The notes under the pieces: generated by a model
Database searches by the model: none
Told to the model about the DNA's origin: nothing
Seen by the model: only the letters and a program-made list of their open reading frames with translations
From: CAZPCZ01 sp964585225
Lineage (GTDB): Bacteria > Patescibacteriota > Patescibacteriia > JACPHY01
DNA length: 64,000 nucleotides
Direction of reading: 5' to 3'
Assembly (NCBI GenBank): GCA_964585225.1
Contig: CAZPCZ010000001.1
Span: forward strand, 7,940-71,939
In this document: positions 7,537 to 15,339 of the stretch, in pieces
Position numbering within the stretch: position 1 is the stretch's first letter
Layout of the letters: every line of letters begins with the position of its first letter
Made by a program: the position numbers and the translations under genes

Positions 7537-8667
7537 TTGCACGAACACTACGACATCGCGATCATTGGCGCTGGCATCGTCGGCTGCGCGACCGCGCGGC
7601 ATCTCACGCACGTGTTCCCTGGCCGCTCGGTCGTCGTCATCGAACGGCGCGGTCGGCCGGGACTTGAGACGAGCGCTGCCTCGAGTGGGGTCATCCATTC
7701 CGGGCTTCACCTCCCGCCGGATTCCTGGAAGGCGCGGCTCGCGGTACGCGGCCGAACGCTCGTTCTCGACGCGTGCGCGGAGTACGGCGTCCCGATGCGT
7801 GCCTGCGGCATGCACGTCGTCGTCGCGCCGGGGGATGCGCCGCGCCTCTGGACCGAGGTCCGGAGCTTCCGCGAGCTCCTCCGCCGTGCGCGAACGCAGG
7901 GTGTCACGTGTTCCACCGTCCTATGGTGGAAGGTTCGTAAACACGAACCCGCGGTCCGCTGCCTCTTCGGGATCCATATCCCGAACGTCACGGTCATTGA
8001 TGTGCCGGTGCTCGTTCGCCGGCTCGCCGGAGATGCAGCGAACCACGGTGCAGCGTTTCGGTACCGCACGACAGTGACCGGTGTCGCGGTGCGCGGCAAC
8101 GCGTACGAGATCGCGACCGACAACAGCGTCGTCCATGCGCGCGCCGTCGTGAACGCCGCCGGGCTCGGCGCGACGCGTATCGCTGCGCTCGCCGGGTTCC
8201 CGGGTCACCGCGTCGCACTCTATCGCGGCGAGTACTACGAGGTCACCGATCCCGCACTCCGCGATGCGGTGCACGGTCTCGTCTATCCCGTCTACCGCCC
8301 CGGGAGCCCGGGACTCGGCATCCACCTCACGAAGACCGTGGACGGACGACTCCTCATCGGCCCGAACGCGCGGCGGATCGAGCGACCGGAGGATCTCGAG
8401 ATCGACCGCACGCCGCCGGAGGCATTCTACGACGCGGTGCGAACATTCCTCCCGCCGCTCCGCCTCGACCACCTCCGCTACAGCCACGCCGGCATCCGCA
8501 CGAAGCGGGACGACGGCACACCAGAGCCGGACTTCCACATCGAACTCGATCGTGCGGTTCCTGCCTTTGTGAACTGCATCGGCATCGAGTCCCCAGGAAT
8601 CACCGCCTCGCTCGCGATCGCCGAGCGCATCGCGGAGCTCCTCACGCCGGTGCTCCACAGCACCTAA
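7537..8667 (+). CDS. FAD-dependent oxidoreductase, L-2-hydroxyglutarate oxidase (LhgO)-like
   Basis: A 376-residue DAO-fold protein, the only plus-strand gene in the window. FAD-binding motif IIGAGIVGCATARHL at residues 8-22, an Arg/Glu pair VIERRGRPGLETSAASSG near 34, the LhgO-type SGVIHSGLHLPPDSWKA, and a C-terminal FAD-contact region CIGIESPGITASLAIAE. Known relatives oxidise 2-hydroxyglutarate or related hydroxyacids, passing electrons to quinone. The start is TTG with GAGGTG before it. Its stop is followed by a perfect hairpin shared with the convergent GT4 gene. It does not obviously belong to sugar synthesis. Confidence 0.85.
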   Translation: MHEHYDIAIIGAGIVGCATARHLTHVFPGRSVVVIERRGRPGLETSAASSGVIHSGLHLPPDSWKARLAVRGRTLVLDACAEYGVPMRACGMHVVVAPGDAPRLWTEVRSFRELLRRARTQGVTCSTVLWWKVRKHEPAVRCLFGIHIPNVTVIDVPVLVRRLAGDAANHGAAFRYRTTVTGVAVRGNAYEIATDNSVVHARAVVNAAGLGATRIAALAGFPGHRVALYRGEYYEVTDPALRDAVHGLVYPVYRPGSPGLGIHLTKTVDGRLLIGPNARRIERPEDLEIDRTPPEAFYDAVRTFLPPLRLDHLRYSHAGIRTKRDDGTPEPDFHIELDRAVPAFVNCIGIESPGITASLAIAERIAELLTPVLHST

Positions 8668-8694
8668 ACGCACCACGGCATGACCGTGGTGCGT
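8668..8694. terminator. Bidirectional terminator hairpin between convergent genes
   Basis: Perfect 11-bp stem ACGCACCACGG / CCGTGGTGCGT with a 5-base loop, between the FAD oxidoreductase stop (8667) and the GT4 stop (8730). TTCTCC follows on the plus strand and TTTAGG on the minus strand. Confidence 0.75.
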
Positions 8695-8729
8695 TCTCCG
8701 TTCATATGGTATTCCGTGCGGCGGAATCA

Positions 8730-9971
8730 TCACGCAGGAACGACGAGCGTCGGCGCCCTAACGAGCAAGCGTTCGAGGTGATCAATACACAATCGTTTCC
8801 CGTAGTGTGCTGCCGCGTACGCACGGCCCGCAGCACCGAGCACTGGGAGCCGCGCGCGTTCTGCGTAGAGCTTCCGTACGAGCTGTTCTGCGGTATCGAG
8901 ATCATCGGACCGGCACGCATACCCGCATCGTGTATCCCGCATGATGCTGAACCCGTCATTCCCGTCGTTTAAGAGCGCGAGCACCGGAATGCCAGCCGCA
9001 AGGAATCCGGTGCACTTCCCCGGCACCATAGAAGTCGTGTACGTCGCCTTGAGACAGAGGAGGCCTACATCGAATTCCTTCACGAGCGCGGGATACTCGG
9101 AGGGATCCACAAAATCCTCAAACTGGACGTTCGCGATGCGCTCATCGCGCGCGCGTTGCTGCATGCGCGCTTTCTCCGTGCCATCACCCACCAAGAGGAA
9201 CCGAACGTCGCGGAAATCGGCGACGCGCTTTGCGAGATCGAGCACCACGTCGAGTGACTGTGCCGGTCCGAGAATGCCAGGGAACCCGATGACGAACTTC
9301 CCATCGAGACCATGGCGACGTCGGAAACGACCTTCCGGACGTACCGCATCCCATGCATCGAGGTCAATCCAGTTCGAGACAACGGTGACTTTCTCGGTGG
9401 CCACACCCTTCCGCTCGATGAGGAATCGCCGACTCCCCTCCGTGTGCGTCGTGATCGCATCGGCGCTCGCGTACGCGTGACGTTCCATGCGCTCGAAGTA
9501 TGCGATGATCGCACGGTTCCGCATGATGCCGAGATCAATCGCGTTCTGCGGGAAGATGTCCTGGACGTTCAGGAGGTGGCGGCAGCCATGCTCGCGTGCG
9601 ATCGCTTGCCCAACTAGTGCGAGCGGCAGCGGAGAGACGTACGAAACGACTGCAGCGACGCGCTCACGGACGTGCTCGCGGTACGCACGGAGGTACCGTC
9701 GTGGGAGGTCGAGGTGCGCGATGCCGCGGAGGAGATACGCAATCCCATGCGCCGGAAGCGTACGAATGCGGATGACGCGCACGCCGTTCTCCACCATCAC
9801 CGGCTCGAAGTGCCGCGCACGCGCATCTGCGGAGAGATGATACCGCGGCCACGGCGCGAGCACTGTGACTCGGTGCCCGCGCGCAACGAGCTCCTCCGCG
9901 AGCTCGCGGAGCATGATCGATATCGAACGGACCTCGGGAGGGTAGCAGATGGCGACGAGCACTATGTGCAT
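8730..9971 (-). CDS. Glycosyltransferase family 4, WbuB-like
   Basis: A ~413-residue GT-B enzyme. The N-terminal domain starts MHIVLVAICYPPEVRS and continues with MLRELAEELVARGHRVTVLAP, the arrangement of WbuB-type transferases. The C-terminal donor domain has FVIGFPGILGPAQSLDVVLDLA, FLLVGDGTEK and SMVPGKCTGFLAAGIPVLAL (the K/C..E-like nucleotide site). WbuB relatives transfer FucNAc or similar sugars. ATG at 9971 is preferred for homology; an ATG at 9983 is also in frame. An octanucleotide array (9981-10010) lies at the gene border with the preceding GT4. Last gene of the long minus-strand series, ending in the terminator at 8668. Confidence 0.85.
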   Translation of the reverse strand: MHIVLVAICYPPEVRSISIMLRELAEELVARGHRVTVLAPWPRYHLSADARARHFEPVMVENGVRVIRIRTLPAHGIAYLLRGIAHLDLPRRYLRAYREHVRERVAAVVSYVSPLPLALVGQAIAREHGCRHLLNVQDIFPQNAIDLGIMRNRAIIAYFERMERHAYASADAITTHTEGSRRFLIERKGVATEKVTVVSNWIDLDAWDAVRPEGRFRRRHGLDGKFVIGFPGILGPAQSLDVVLDLAKRVADFRDVRFLLVGDGTEKARMQQRARDERIANVQFEDFVDPSEYPALVKEFDVGLLCLKATYTTSMVPGKCTGFLAAGIPVLALLNDGNDGFSIMRDTRCGYACRSDDLDTAEQLVRKLYAERARLPVLGAAGRAYAAAHYGKRLCIDHLERLLVRAPTLVVPA

Positions 9972-9980
9972 ACCTACGGC

Positions 9981-10010
9981 CATTGTTCCATTGCTTCATT
10001 GCTTCATTGC
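9981..10010. repeat. Octanucleotide tandem array (CATTGCTT) spanning a stop/start junction
   Basis: CATTGTTC, CATTGCTT, CATTGCTT, CATTGC in tandem. On the minus strand it reads as repeated AATGAAGC. It supplies the last codons and stop of the upstream GT4 (ending AMKQ) and the first possible ATG of the downstream GT4. Confidence 0.8.
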
Positions 10011-11126
10011 TACCGACTCGCGGACTCGCTCGAATACCTCGAGGAGGCCGCGGGCGGTGCGATCCCAGGTGAATTCCTGAACGCGCTTGGTGCCGGTGGC
10101 GACGAGACGTTCTCGGAGTGGGGCATCGTTGAGAAGTTGTAGGATTGCGCGCGCGATGTCTTCCGGATCTCGTGGTGCGAAGTATACTGCGGCGTCGCCA
10201 CAGAGCTCGGGCATCGGCGGGGTGTTCGATGCCACAATGGGAACCCCGCACGCCATCGCTTCGAGGAGTGTGTGCGGGCAGGATTCGAGCATGGAGGGGA
10301 ACACGAACGCGGTCGCACTCCGCATGAGCGCGTGAAGCTCGTCCTGCCGGACGAGGCCGAGGAAACGGATGCGATCACTCACGCCCAAGGCGGCGATGCG
10401 CGCACGGACGCGATCGACATACCGCTGATCGTGCACGCCGCCCGCAAACCACAGTGGTGGCGTGTCCGGCTGTTTCGCGACGAGCCGTGCGAACCCCTCC
10501 ACAAGCGCGAGCTGATTCGCGTACGCGACGAACTTGCTCGCCGTCAGAAAGTACGGATGCGCTGACACCTGACACCTGACACCTGACACCTGACCAATCG
10601 GATTACCATTGTAGACCACTGAACTCTTTCCAGCAGCGTCCGGAAATCGCTCGACAACCTCATCGCGGACCGCGTGGGACACCGCGACGACCGCGTCGGC
10701 GCGCGTGATGGATCGTTTCGTGAGCTCCCACTTCATCCGAGATTGTACGTCGAGCATCCACGCGTTCCCAAACTCACGATAGCGGAACGGCTCCATGTTC
10801 CGGATCGCGATCACCTGCGGACACGGCGCCCGGAATACCGCGATGTTCTTCGCGGTGTAGAGGAGATCCATGCGATGCCGACGGAGCTCCGTGGGAAGTA
10901 CGAGCTGCTCGTAGCGGAACCGTTCGAGCGCGCTCGTCTGCGGTCGCACCACTTCATGGAATACGATGTTCGGTCGTTGAAGGCCGGCTATGAGCGGATG
11001 TTGTTCCGGAACGAAGCAGTGGTACTCGTTCGGTGTGTCGACATCCGCAAGTGCCGGAAGAAGATTCCGGAAGTACGTCGCACCACCATACCCGAGACCA
11101 GAGAGGAGCGTCAGGGCAATTCTCAT
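9996..11126 (-). CDS. Glycosyltransferase family 4 with in-frame repeat insertions
   Basis: A ~376-residue GT-B glycosyltransferase starting MRIALTLLSGLGYGGATYFRNL. The donor-site region reads FPSMLESCPHTLLEAMACGVPIVASN, typical of GT4. ATG at 11126 overlaps the asparagine synthase stop as ATGA; the longer frame is rejected. Two repeats have entered the frame: a CAGGTGT heptamer array after VVYNGNPIG (10562-10595, giving QVSGVRCQVS), between the two Rossmann domains, and the AATGAAGC array that forms the C-terminus. Donor and acceptor unknown. Confidence 0.85.
   Translation of the reverse strand: MRIALTLLSGLGYGGATYFRNLLPALADVDTPNEYHCFVPEQHPLIAGLQRPNIVFHEVVRPQTSALERFRYEQLVLPTELRRHRMDLLYTAKNIAVFRAPCPQVIAIRNMEPFRYREFGNAWMLDVQSRMKWELTKRSITRADAVVAVSHAVRDEVVERFPDAAGKSSVVYNGNPIGQVSGVRCQVSAHPYFLTASKFVAYANQLALVEGFARLVAKQPDTPPLWFAGGVHDQRYVDRVRARIAALGVSDRIRFLGLVRQDELHALMRSATAFVFPSMLESCPHTLLEAMACGVPIVASNTPPMPELCGDAAVYFAPRDPEDIARAILQLLNDAPLRERLVATGTKRVQEFTWDRTARGLLEVFERVRESVAMKQ
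10562..10595. repeat. Heptanucleotide tandem array (CACCTGA) inside a glycosyltransferase gene
   Basis: Nearly five copies of CACCTGA/TGACACC in tandem. The array is read in frame as a short QVSGVRCQVS linker. The flank on its right edge is TGACCAATC. Confidence 0.8.
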
Positions 11127-13009
11127 ACGAATCCCTGATGCCGCGCCCACGACATGAGGGTATGGAGCGCCCACGGCCGTGCCCAGGTGACGCCGCCACG
11201 GTGATGCCAGAACATATCCCAGAGCTGACGGCATGCACGCACGTTGATCCCGAGTGCATTCTCCGCGGGGAACGATCGCAGGAGCTCGTCAACTTGTGGA
11301 CGGAGCTGCCCTCGTAGCCATACCTCCCACGGGAATGTGAAACCCATCTTCGGCCGATTGTATACCGCTCGCGGGAGCTCCGCCTGCACCGCGCGGAGGA
11401 GGAGTGGCTTTGGAGACGCCGCATCCGAGAATGCCGAGGCCGGTGCACGAAATACTGCTTCCACGAGCGCGCGGTCGAGGTACGGAACCCGCACTTCGAG
11501 CCCGTGCGCCATGGACATGACATCCGAATCGCGCAGGAGCGTATTCGCGAGGTACCCACGGAGTTCGAGGAGCGACACGGTTCGAGCAGCATCGAGCCCT
11601 TTGAGTTCCTCTGCGACGCCAGTCTTTGTCGACCACGCTCCACCCGATCCGGACGTCGATCCCGAGAGCAGGTGCTCGCGAACATCGGGATGGAAGAGCT
11701 GCCTCGTGATCGCGTAGCACACCATCGCGTCTCCTGACGACGTGAGGTACGCAGCGAGCTTCGCGGTGATCGGCGCAGCCGACGCCCACGTACGCGCTCC
11801 CCATGCGATCCCGTGACGAACCGAACGCGGGAGCGCGGCAACCATACGATGCGCCGCCACCATCCGAGGGATCCGACGAAATGTCGGATACCCACCGAAG
11901 ACTTCATCCCCCCCTTGTCCGGAGAGGATCACCTTCACGCCCGCTGCACGGACCGCCCGCGAAATGATGAACACATTCGCTCCGTCGATCGACGGCTGAT
12001 CCTGTGCCGCGAGCGCCGCGGGGAGTTCGGCCGCGAGATCCGCATCGCGGATGACGAGTTCGTGGTGACGATGACAGTATCGTTCACCTACCTGCCGCGC
12101 GTACGCGCCCTCTGCGTACGGCGCCTCGGGGAACGTCACCGTGAACGACTCGAGCGACTCCCCCGCCCCCACGTGATGCGCGAGTACCGCGAGTGCACTT
12201 GAATCCACGCCGCCACTCAGGAAGAGGCCGACGGGCACATCGCTCACGAGGTGTCGCGCAACCGCACTCGCAAGTACGCTCGCAATCTCCGCAGGCGATG
12301 ACGGGACGCTGCGCTGTGACGGGCTCCAGTATCGCTCCACCGAAACCTCCCCCGTTCGTGCTTCGAATACGAGCGTGTGCGCAGGGAGGAGCTGCGATAC
12401 GCCCGCGAGGATCGTCCGTGGTGCCTGTACGGATCCGAATGCGAGGTACGACATCACCGCAGCGTGATCAATCCGCTTCGGCGCAAGGCCGGATGCCAAG
12501 AACGAACGCACCTCGGACGCAAATGCGAATCGCCCCGCGGTATCGTGTAGCCAGTAGAGTGGCTTCACGCCGACACGGTCCACTGCGAGCAGGAGTCGCT
12601 GCGCCGCCGCATCCCACAACGCGAACGCGAACATCCCATCGAGGTGGTTCACGCACGCCCGACCGTACCGCGCGTACGCTTTCAGAATGACCTCGGTGTC
12701 GCTCCCCGTTCGGAATGCCGCGCCTGCGGCCGCGAGCGACTTCCGAAGCTCGCGGTAGTTGTAGATTTCACCATTGAACGTGATCCAATTCCCCGTTTCA
12801 GGATCACGCATGGGTTGGTGCCCCGACGGAGAGAGATCAATGATCGCAAGACGCCGATGCACGAAGCCGACTACGCGTTCGCCCATCTGCGCAAGCACCT
12901 CGATTCCCTCATCATCCGGCCCCCGGTGCGCGAGCGACGACGCGAGCGATTGCAATCGCTCGCGGGTGACGTCCTCTCGCGTTCCGATGATTCCGGCGAT
13001 GCCGCACAT
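11123..13009 (-). CDS. Asparagine synthase (glutamine-hydrolysing) family amidotransferase
   Basis: A 628-residue two-domain protein. N-terminal class II glutaminase domain with the essential Cys2 (MCGIAGIIG), RRLAIIDLS, NGEIYNY and GSDTEV; C-terminal ATP-pyrophosphatase domain with LSGGVDSS near residue 265. It activates a carboxylate with ATP and aminates it with ammonia from glutamine. In polysaccharide loci such proteins often amidate uronic acids instead of making asparagine. It is one of three homologues in the window (others at 37689 and 52584). It overlaps the GT4 downstream by 4 bases. Its leader holds a direct repeat. Confidence 0.9.
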   Translation of the reverse strand: MCGIAGIIGTREDVTRERLQSLASSLAHRGPDDEGIEVLAQMGERVVGFVHRRLAIIDLSPSGHQPMRDPETGNWITFNGEIYNYRELRKSLAAAGAAFRTGSDTEVILKAYARYGRACVNHLDGMFAFALWDAAAQRLLLAVDRVGVKPLYWLHDTAGRFAFASEVRSFLASGLAPKRIDHAAVMSYLAFGSVQAPRTILAGVSQLLPAHTLVFEARTGEVSVERYWSPSQRSVPSSPAEIASVLASAVARHLVSDVPVGLFLSGGVDSSALAVLAHHVGAGESLESFTVTFPEAPYAEGAYARQVGERYCHRHHELVIRDADLAAELPAALAAQDQPSIDGANVFIISRAVRAAGVKVILSGQGGDEVFGGYPTFRRIPRMVAAHRMVAALPRSVRHGIAWGARTWASAAPITAKLAAYLTSSGDAMVCYAITRQLFHPDVREHLLSGSTSGSGGAWSTKTGVAEELKGLDAARTVSLLELRGYLANTLLRDSDVMSMAHGLEVRVPYLDRALVEAVFRAPASAFSDAASPKPLLLRAVQAELPRAVYNRPKMGFTFPWEVWLRGQLRPQVDELLRSFPAENALGINVRACRQLWDMFWHHRGGVTWARPWALHTLMSWARHQGFV

Positions 13010-13025
13010 AGGCGCTACGCGCGTT

Positions 13026-13052
13026 GAAGAACGGAGAGCAGAAGAACGGAGA
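13026..13052. repeat. Direct repeat GAAGAACGGAGA x2 in the asparagine synthase leader
   Basis: GAAGAACGGAGA at 13026-13037 and again at 13041-13052, separated by GCA, in the 48-bp gap before the start codon at 13009. Next to it lies AGATTGGTCGT, also found beside the repeat at 18251-18289. Confidence 0.6.
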
Positions 13053-13057
13053 AATTT

Positions 13058-13993
13058 TTAGATTGGTCGTCTTCCTCTCCCAGTAATGCCGTTCGGACCG
13101 CGCTCGACGACCACGCCCGTGAATCCGGCATCCGCGAACCACCCGCGCACGGTCGCGAGCGTCTGCGGGTGGTCGTGTGCGGGACTCAGCATGTCGAACG
13201 TATCGAGTACGGACCACTCCGCATTGAGCTCCGGTGACAGCCCGAGGTGGCTGTACTCCGCAATCGGCAGGAGCCGCGCGCCCCACCGACCCATCATGCG
13301 GCGCGCGTACCGAGCCGCAGGCATGAGGCCCGGCACCACCGCTGCAACCGTACGATAGAGTCGCTCCGGTGGCAACCGCTTCGTGATCGGCCGGAGGAGG
13401 TACTTCCATTGGAGCAGCGCCGCAGGGTCTTTCCGATACACGTCCATCGCGAGTGCGCCGCCAGGCCGTACCTGCGCCGCGAGCGATCGGAATGCCGCCG
13501 CAGGGTCTGGTGTGTGTTGGAGCACGCCGAGGCAGAGCACACGATCGAATTGTCCGGGTACGAACGGAATTGCATCAATGCTCGCCTGAAAAATGTGGAT
13601 GTTTGGGAGGTGGCCATTGTTTGCGAAGTTCGCTTCCACCGCATTGCTCAAATCGAACGACCACACGTCAGCTCCCGTAGACGCGAGTACCTCTGTGAAC
13701 CGTCCTGCGCCGCAGCCGGCCTCGAGGATCCGTTCGCCCTCCATACGCTCCGGCCAGCCCGTCACTGCGAAGAACCGCTCGCGGGAAACTGAGAGTCCCG
13801 AGTGCGAATCGAGCTGTGTACGCACGTACCGATTCCACTGCACACCGAACGATGCGGCGTAGTGCTCGTGACCAACGAACCGCGGAACACCGCGCAAGCT
13901 GAAGAAATCACTTGCGCAATGGGTGCACGTGAGCGCTCCAGCTTGTGTGATGAGCACCACGCGACACCGAGGACACGAGTAGGAAAGCATCAT
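13058..13993 (-). CDS. Class I SAM methyltransferase with N-terminal zinc ribbon
   Basis: A 311-residue protein. Two Cys pairs (CPRC at residues 7-10 and CTHC at 23-26) form a likely zinc ribbon, followed by a Rossmann methyltransferase domain with the SAM motif ILEAGCGAGRFTEVL near 89, acidic FDLSNAV and LCLGVLQHTPDP. Such proteins occur in glycan loci, where they probably methylate sugar intermediates or glycan ends. ATGA overlap with the preceding Wzy-like gene; ATG at 13993 or the next codon. Target unknown. Confidence 0.82.
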   Translation of the reverse strand: MMLSYSCPRCRVVLITQAGALTCTHCASDFFSLRGVPRFVGHEHYAASFGVQWNRYVRTQLDSHSGLSVSRERFFAVTGWPERMEGERILEAGCGAGRFTEVLASTGADVWSFDLSNAVEANFANNGHLPNIHIFQASIDAIPFVPGQFDRVLCLGVLQHTPDPAAAFRSLAAQVRPGGALAMDVYRKDPAALLQWKYLLRPITKRLPPERLYRTVAAVVPGLMPAARYARRMMGRWGARLLPIAEYSHLGLSPELNAEWSVLDTFDMLSPAHDHPQTLATVRGWFADAGFTGVVVERGPNGITGRGRRPI

Positions 13994-15333
13994 GCGCGAT
14001 CAAGCGCTCCGGTGCCTTGCACATTCGACGCACGAGCACCCCGACGTCGAATGAACCATCCGGAAACCAGTACGATGACCAGCGGCACCAAGATGGAGAA
14101 CTCCAGTATGGCCTTAATGAGCGTCTGCTGCACATCTCTGAAAAACAGAAGTGCGAGCCAGCCGGAAGTTAGTGAGTACATTGCTCCGTACGGAACGAGC
14201 GGCTCCTGTTTCATGCGTCGGAGCAACCAGGACACACAGAAGAGGAACACCATAGAACCGATCATCCCGAAATCCACCATGAGAGAAACAAACGCATGCA
14301 TGCCGCCGTTCGGCGAATTGATATGATAGCCGAGGAGTGGCGGAGCGATGACATAGTCAAGCTTGTTCGAAAACACGAACGACGGGATGAGGCCGATCGT
14401 CCCGGTCAGGAGCGTCAACGGAAATCGAATGTATGGGATCGCGTACGCATGGAGGAATTCGAGGAGGGAGTGGCTCACGTTAAAGTTTTCAGAGAAGAGA
14501 TGGAACACGAGATACTTCATGGTGTACTGCGTGGGATTGAGGATTTGAGCGAAGAGATTGACCCGATAGAGCTCGATGGCATGCGAGGCCACGATGAGCA
14601 TGAACAAGGCGAGCGCGATGTGCCACGCCCGAAGACGACGCACGTACACTGAAAAGAATGTGAGCAACGCGAGTGCCGACGAAAAAATGATCACCCTCCC
14701 ACCGGAGGCAATGAGGACCATCACGATGATGAGGTATGCAATGGAGAACCGGTGGGCGATCGCACGCCAGAACGATCCCAATCTTTTCCGTCGCTGCCAT
14801 GCGTCGGCAGTTGCGAGCATGGCAAGCGTGAAGATGAACATTGCTGCAGCGGTGAATGAACCGAGCACGCGTATCCGCGTCAATGGTCCATACTCAAAGA
14901 TCGTCGGGAGCATCGAGTACCCGAACGCCACGGCAGCCACCACACCAACCACAAGGAACGCGTTCAGTACACGTCCATCACACCATTGTCGCTTCCATTG
15001 CCGTGGATTCCGCCGTGAACCAACGAACGCGTCTCCCGCCACGAATGCACCGTACAGAAGCAAGCAGGACATGAAATACGCCACCCATGTACGATCGGAA
15101 ATCGAGGCGTAGAGCGTCTTCCACGCCACATAGGGGCTGCCGTACCCGGAGAAGTACTCATTCGTCCCAAGAGAAATCGGTATGAGGAAATAGAAGACGA
15201 ATCCGCACGAGAACAAGAGGACGTGATCAATTTCAAGTCCGCGCCGCTTCCACCACCGGTACGCAATGACGAATACGACGCATGCGTAACACAGACCCTC
15301 CAGTACGTCTCTCGCAAATACCATATTCACCAT
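13990..15333 (-). CDS. O-antigen polymerase (Wzy)-like membrane protein
   Basis: A 447-residue protein with about 12 predicted helices and few recognisable motifs, as is usual for Wzy. A large loop between late helices contains YVIAPPLLGYHINSPNGGMHAF, resembling the periplasmic loop of O-antigen/oligosaccharide repeat-unit polymerases, and helix pairs with Arg (SGGRVIIFSSALALL). It would link lipid-carried repeat units on the outer face of the membrane. It lies directly after a DUF2079-like membrane gene and overlaps the following methyltransferase by 4 bases. The assignment rests on topology, loop residues and context. Confidence 0.65.
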   Translation of the reverse strand: MVNMVFARDVLEGLCYACVVFVIAYRWWKRRGLEIDHVLLFSCGFVFYFLIPISLGTNEYFSGYGSPYVAWKTLYASISDRTWVAYFMSCLLLYGAFVAGDAFVGSRRNPRQWKRQWCDGRVLNAFLVVGVVAAVAFGYSMLPTIFEYGPLTRIRVLGSFTAAAMFIFTLAMLATADAWQRRKRLGSFWRAIAHRFSIAYLIIVMVLIASGGRVIIFSSALALLTFFSVYVRRLRAWHIALALFMLIVASHAIELYRVNLFAQILNPTQYTMKYLVFHLFSENFNVSHSLLEFLHAYAIPYIRFPLTLLTGTIGLIPSFVFSNKLDYVIAPPLLGYHINSPNGGMHAFVSLMVDFGMIGSMVFLFCVSWLLRRMKQEPLVPYGAMYSLTSGWLALLFFRDVQQTLIKAILEFSILVPLVIVLVSGWFIRRRGARASNVQGTGALDRA

Positions 15334-15339
15334 ACGCGC

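Noticed and set aside
10562..10595. CRISPR-like array
   Set aside because: The 7-bp units are directly adjacent with no spacers, and no cas gene is near. It is a simple tandem array inside a gene.
11123..13009. Naming this gene asnB for asparagine biosynthesis
   Set aside because: It is one of three homologues in a glycan locus; amidation of a sugar acid is equally likely, so no symbol was given.
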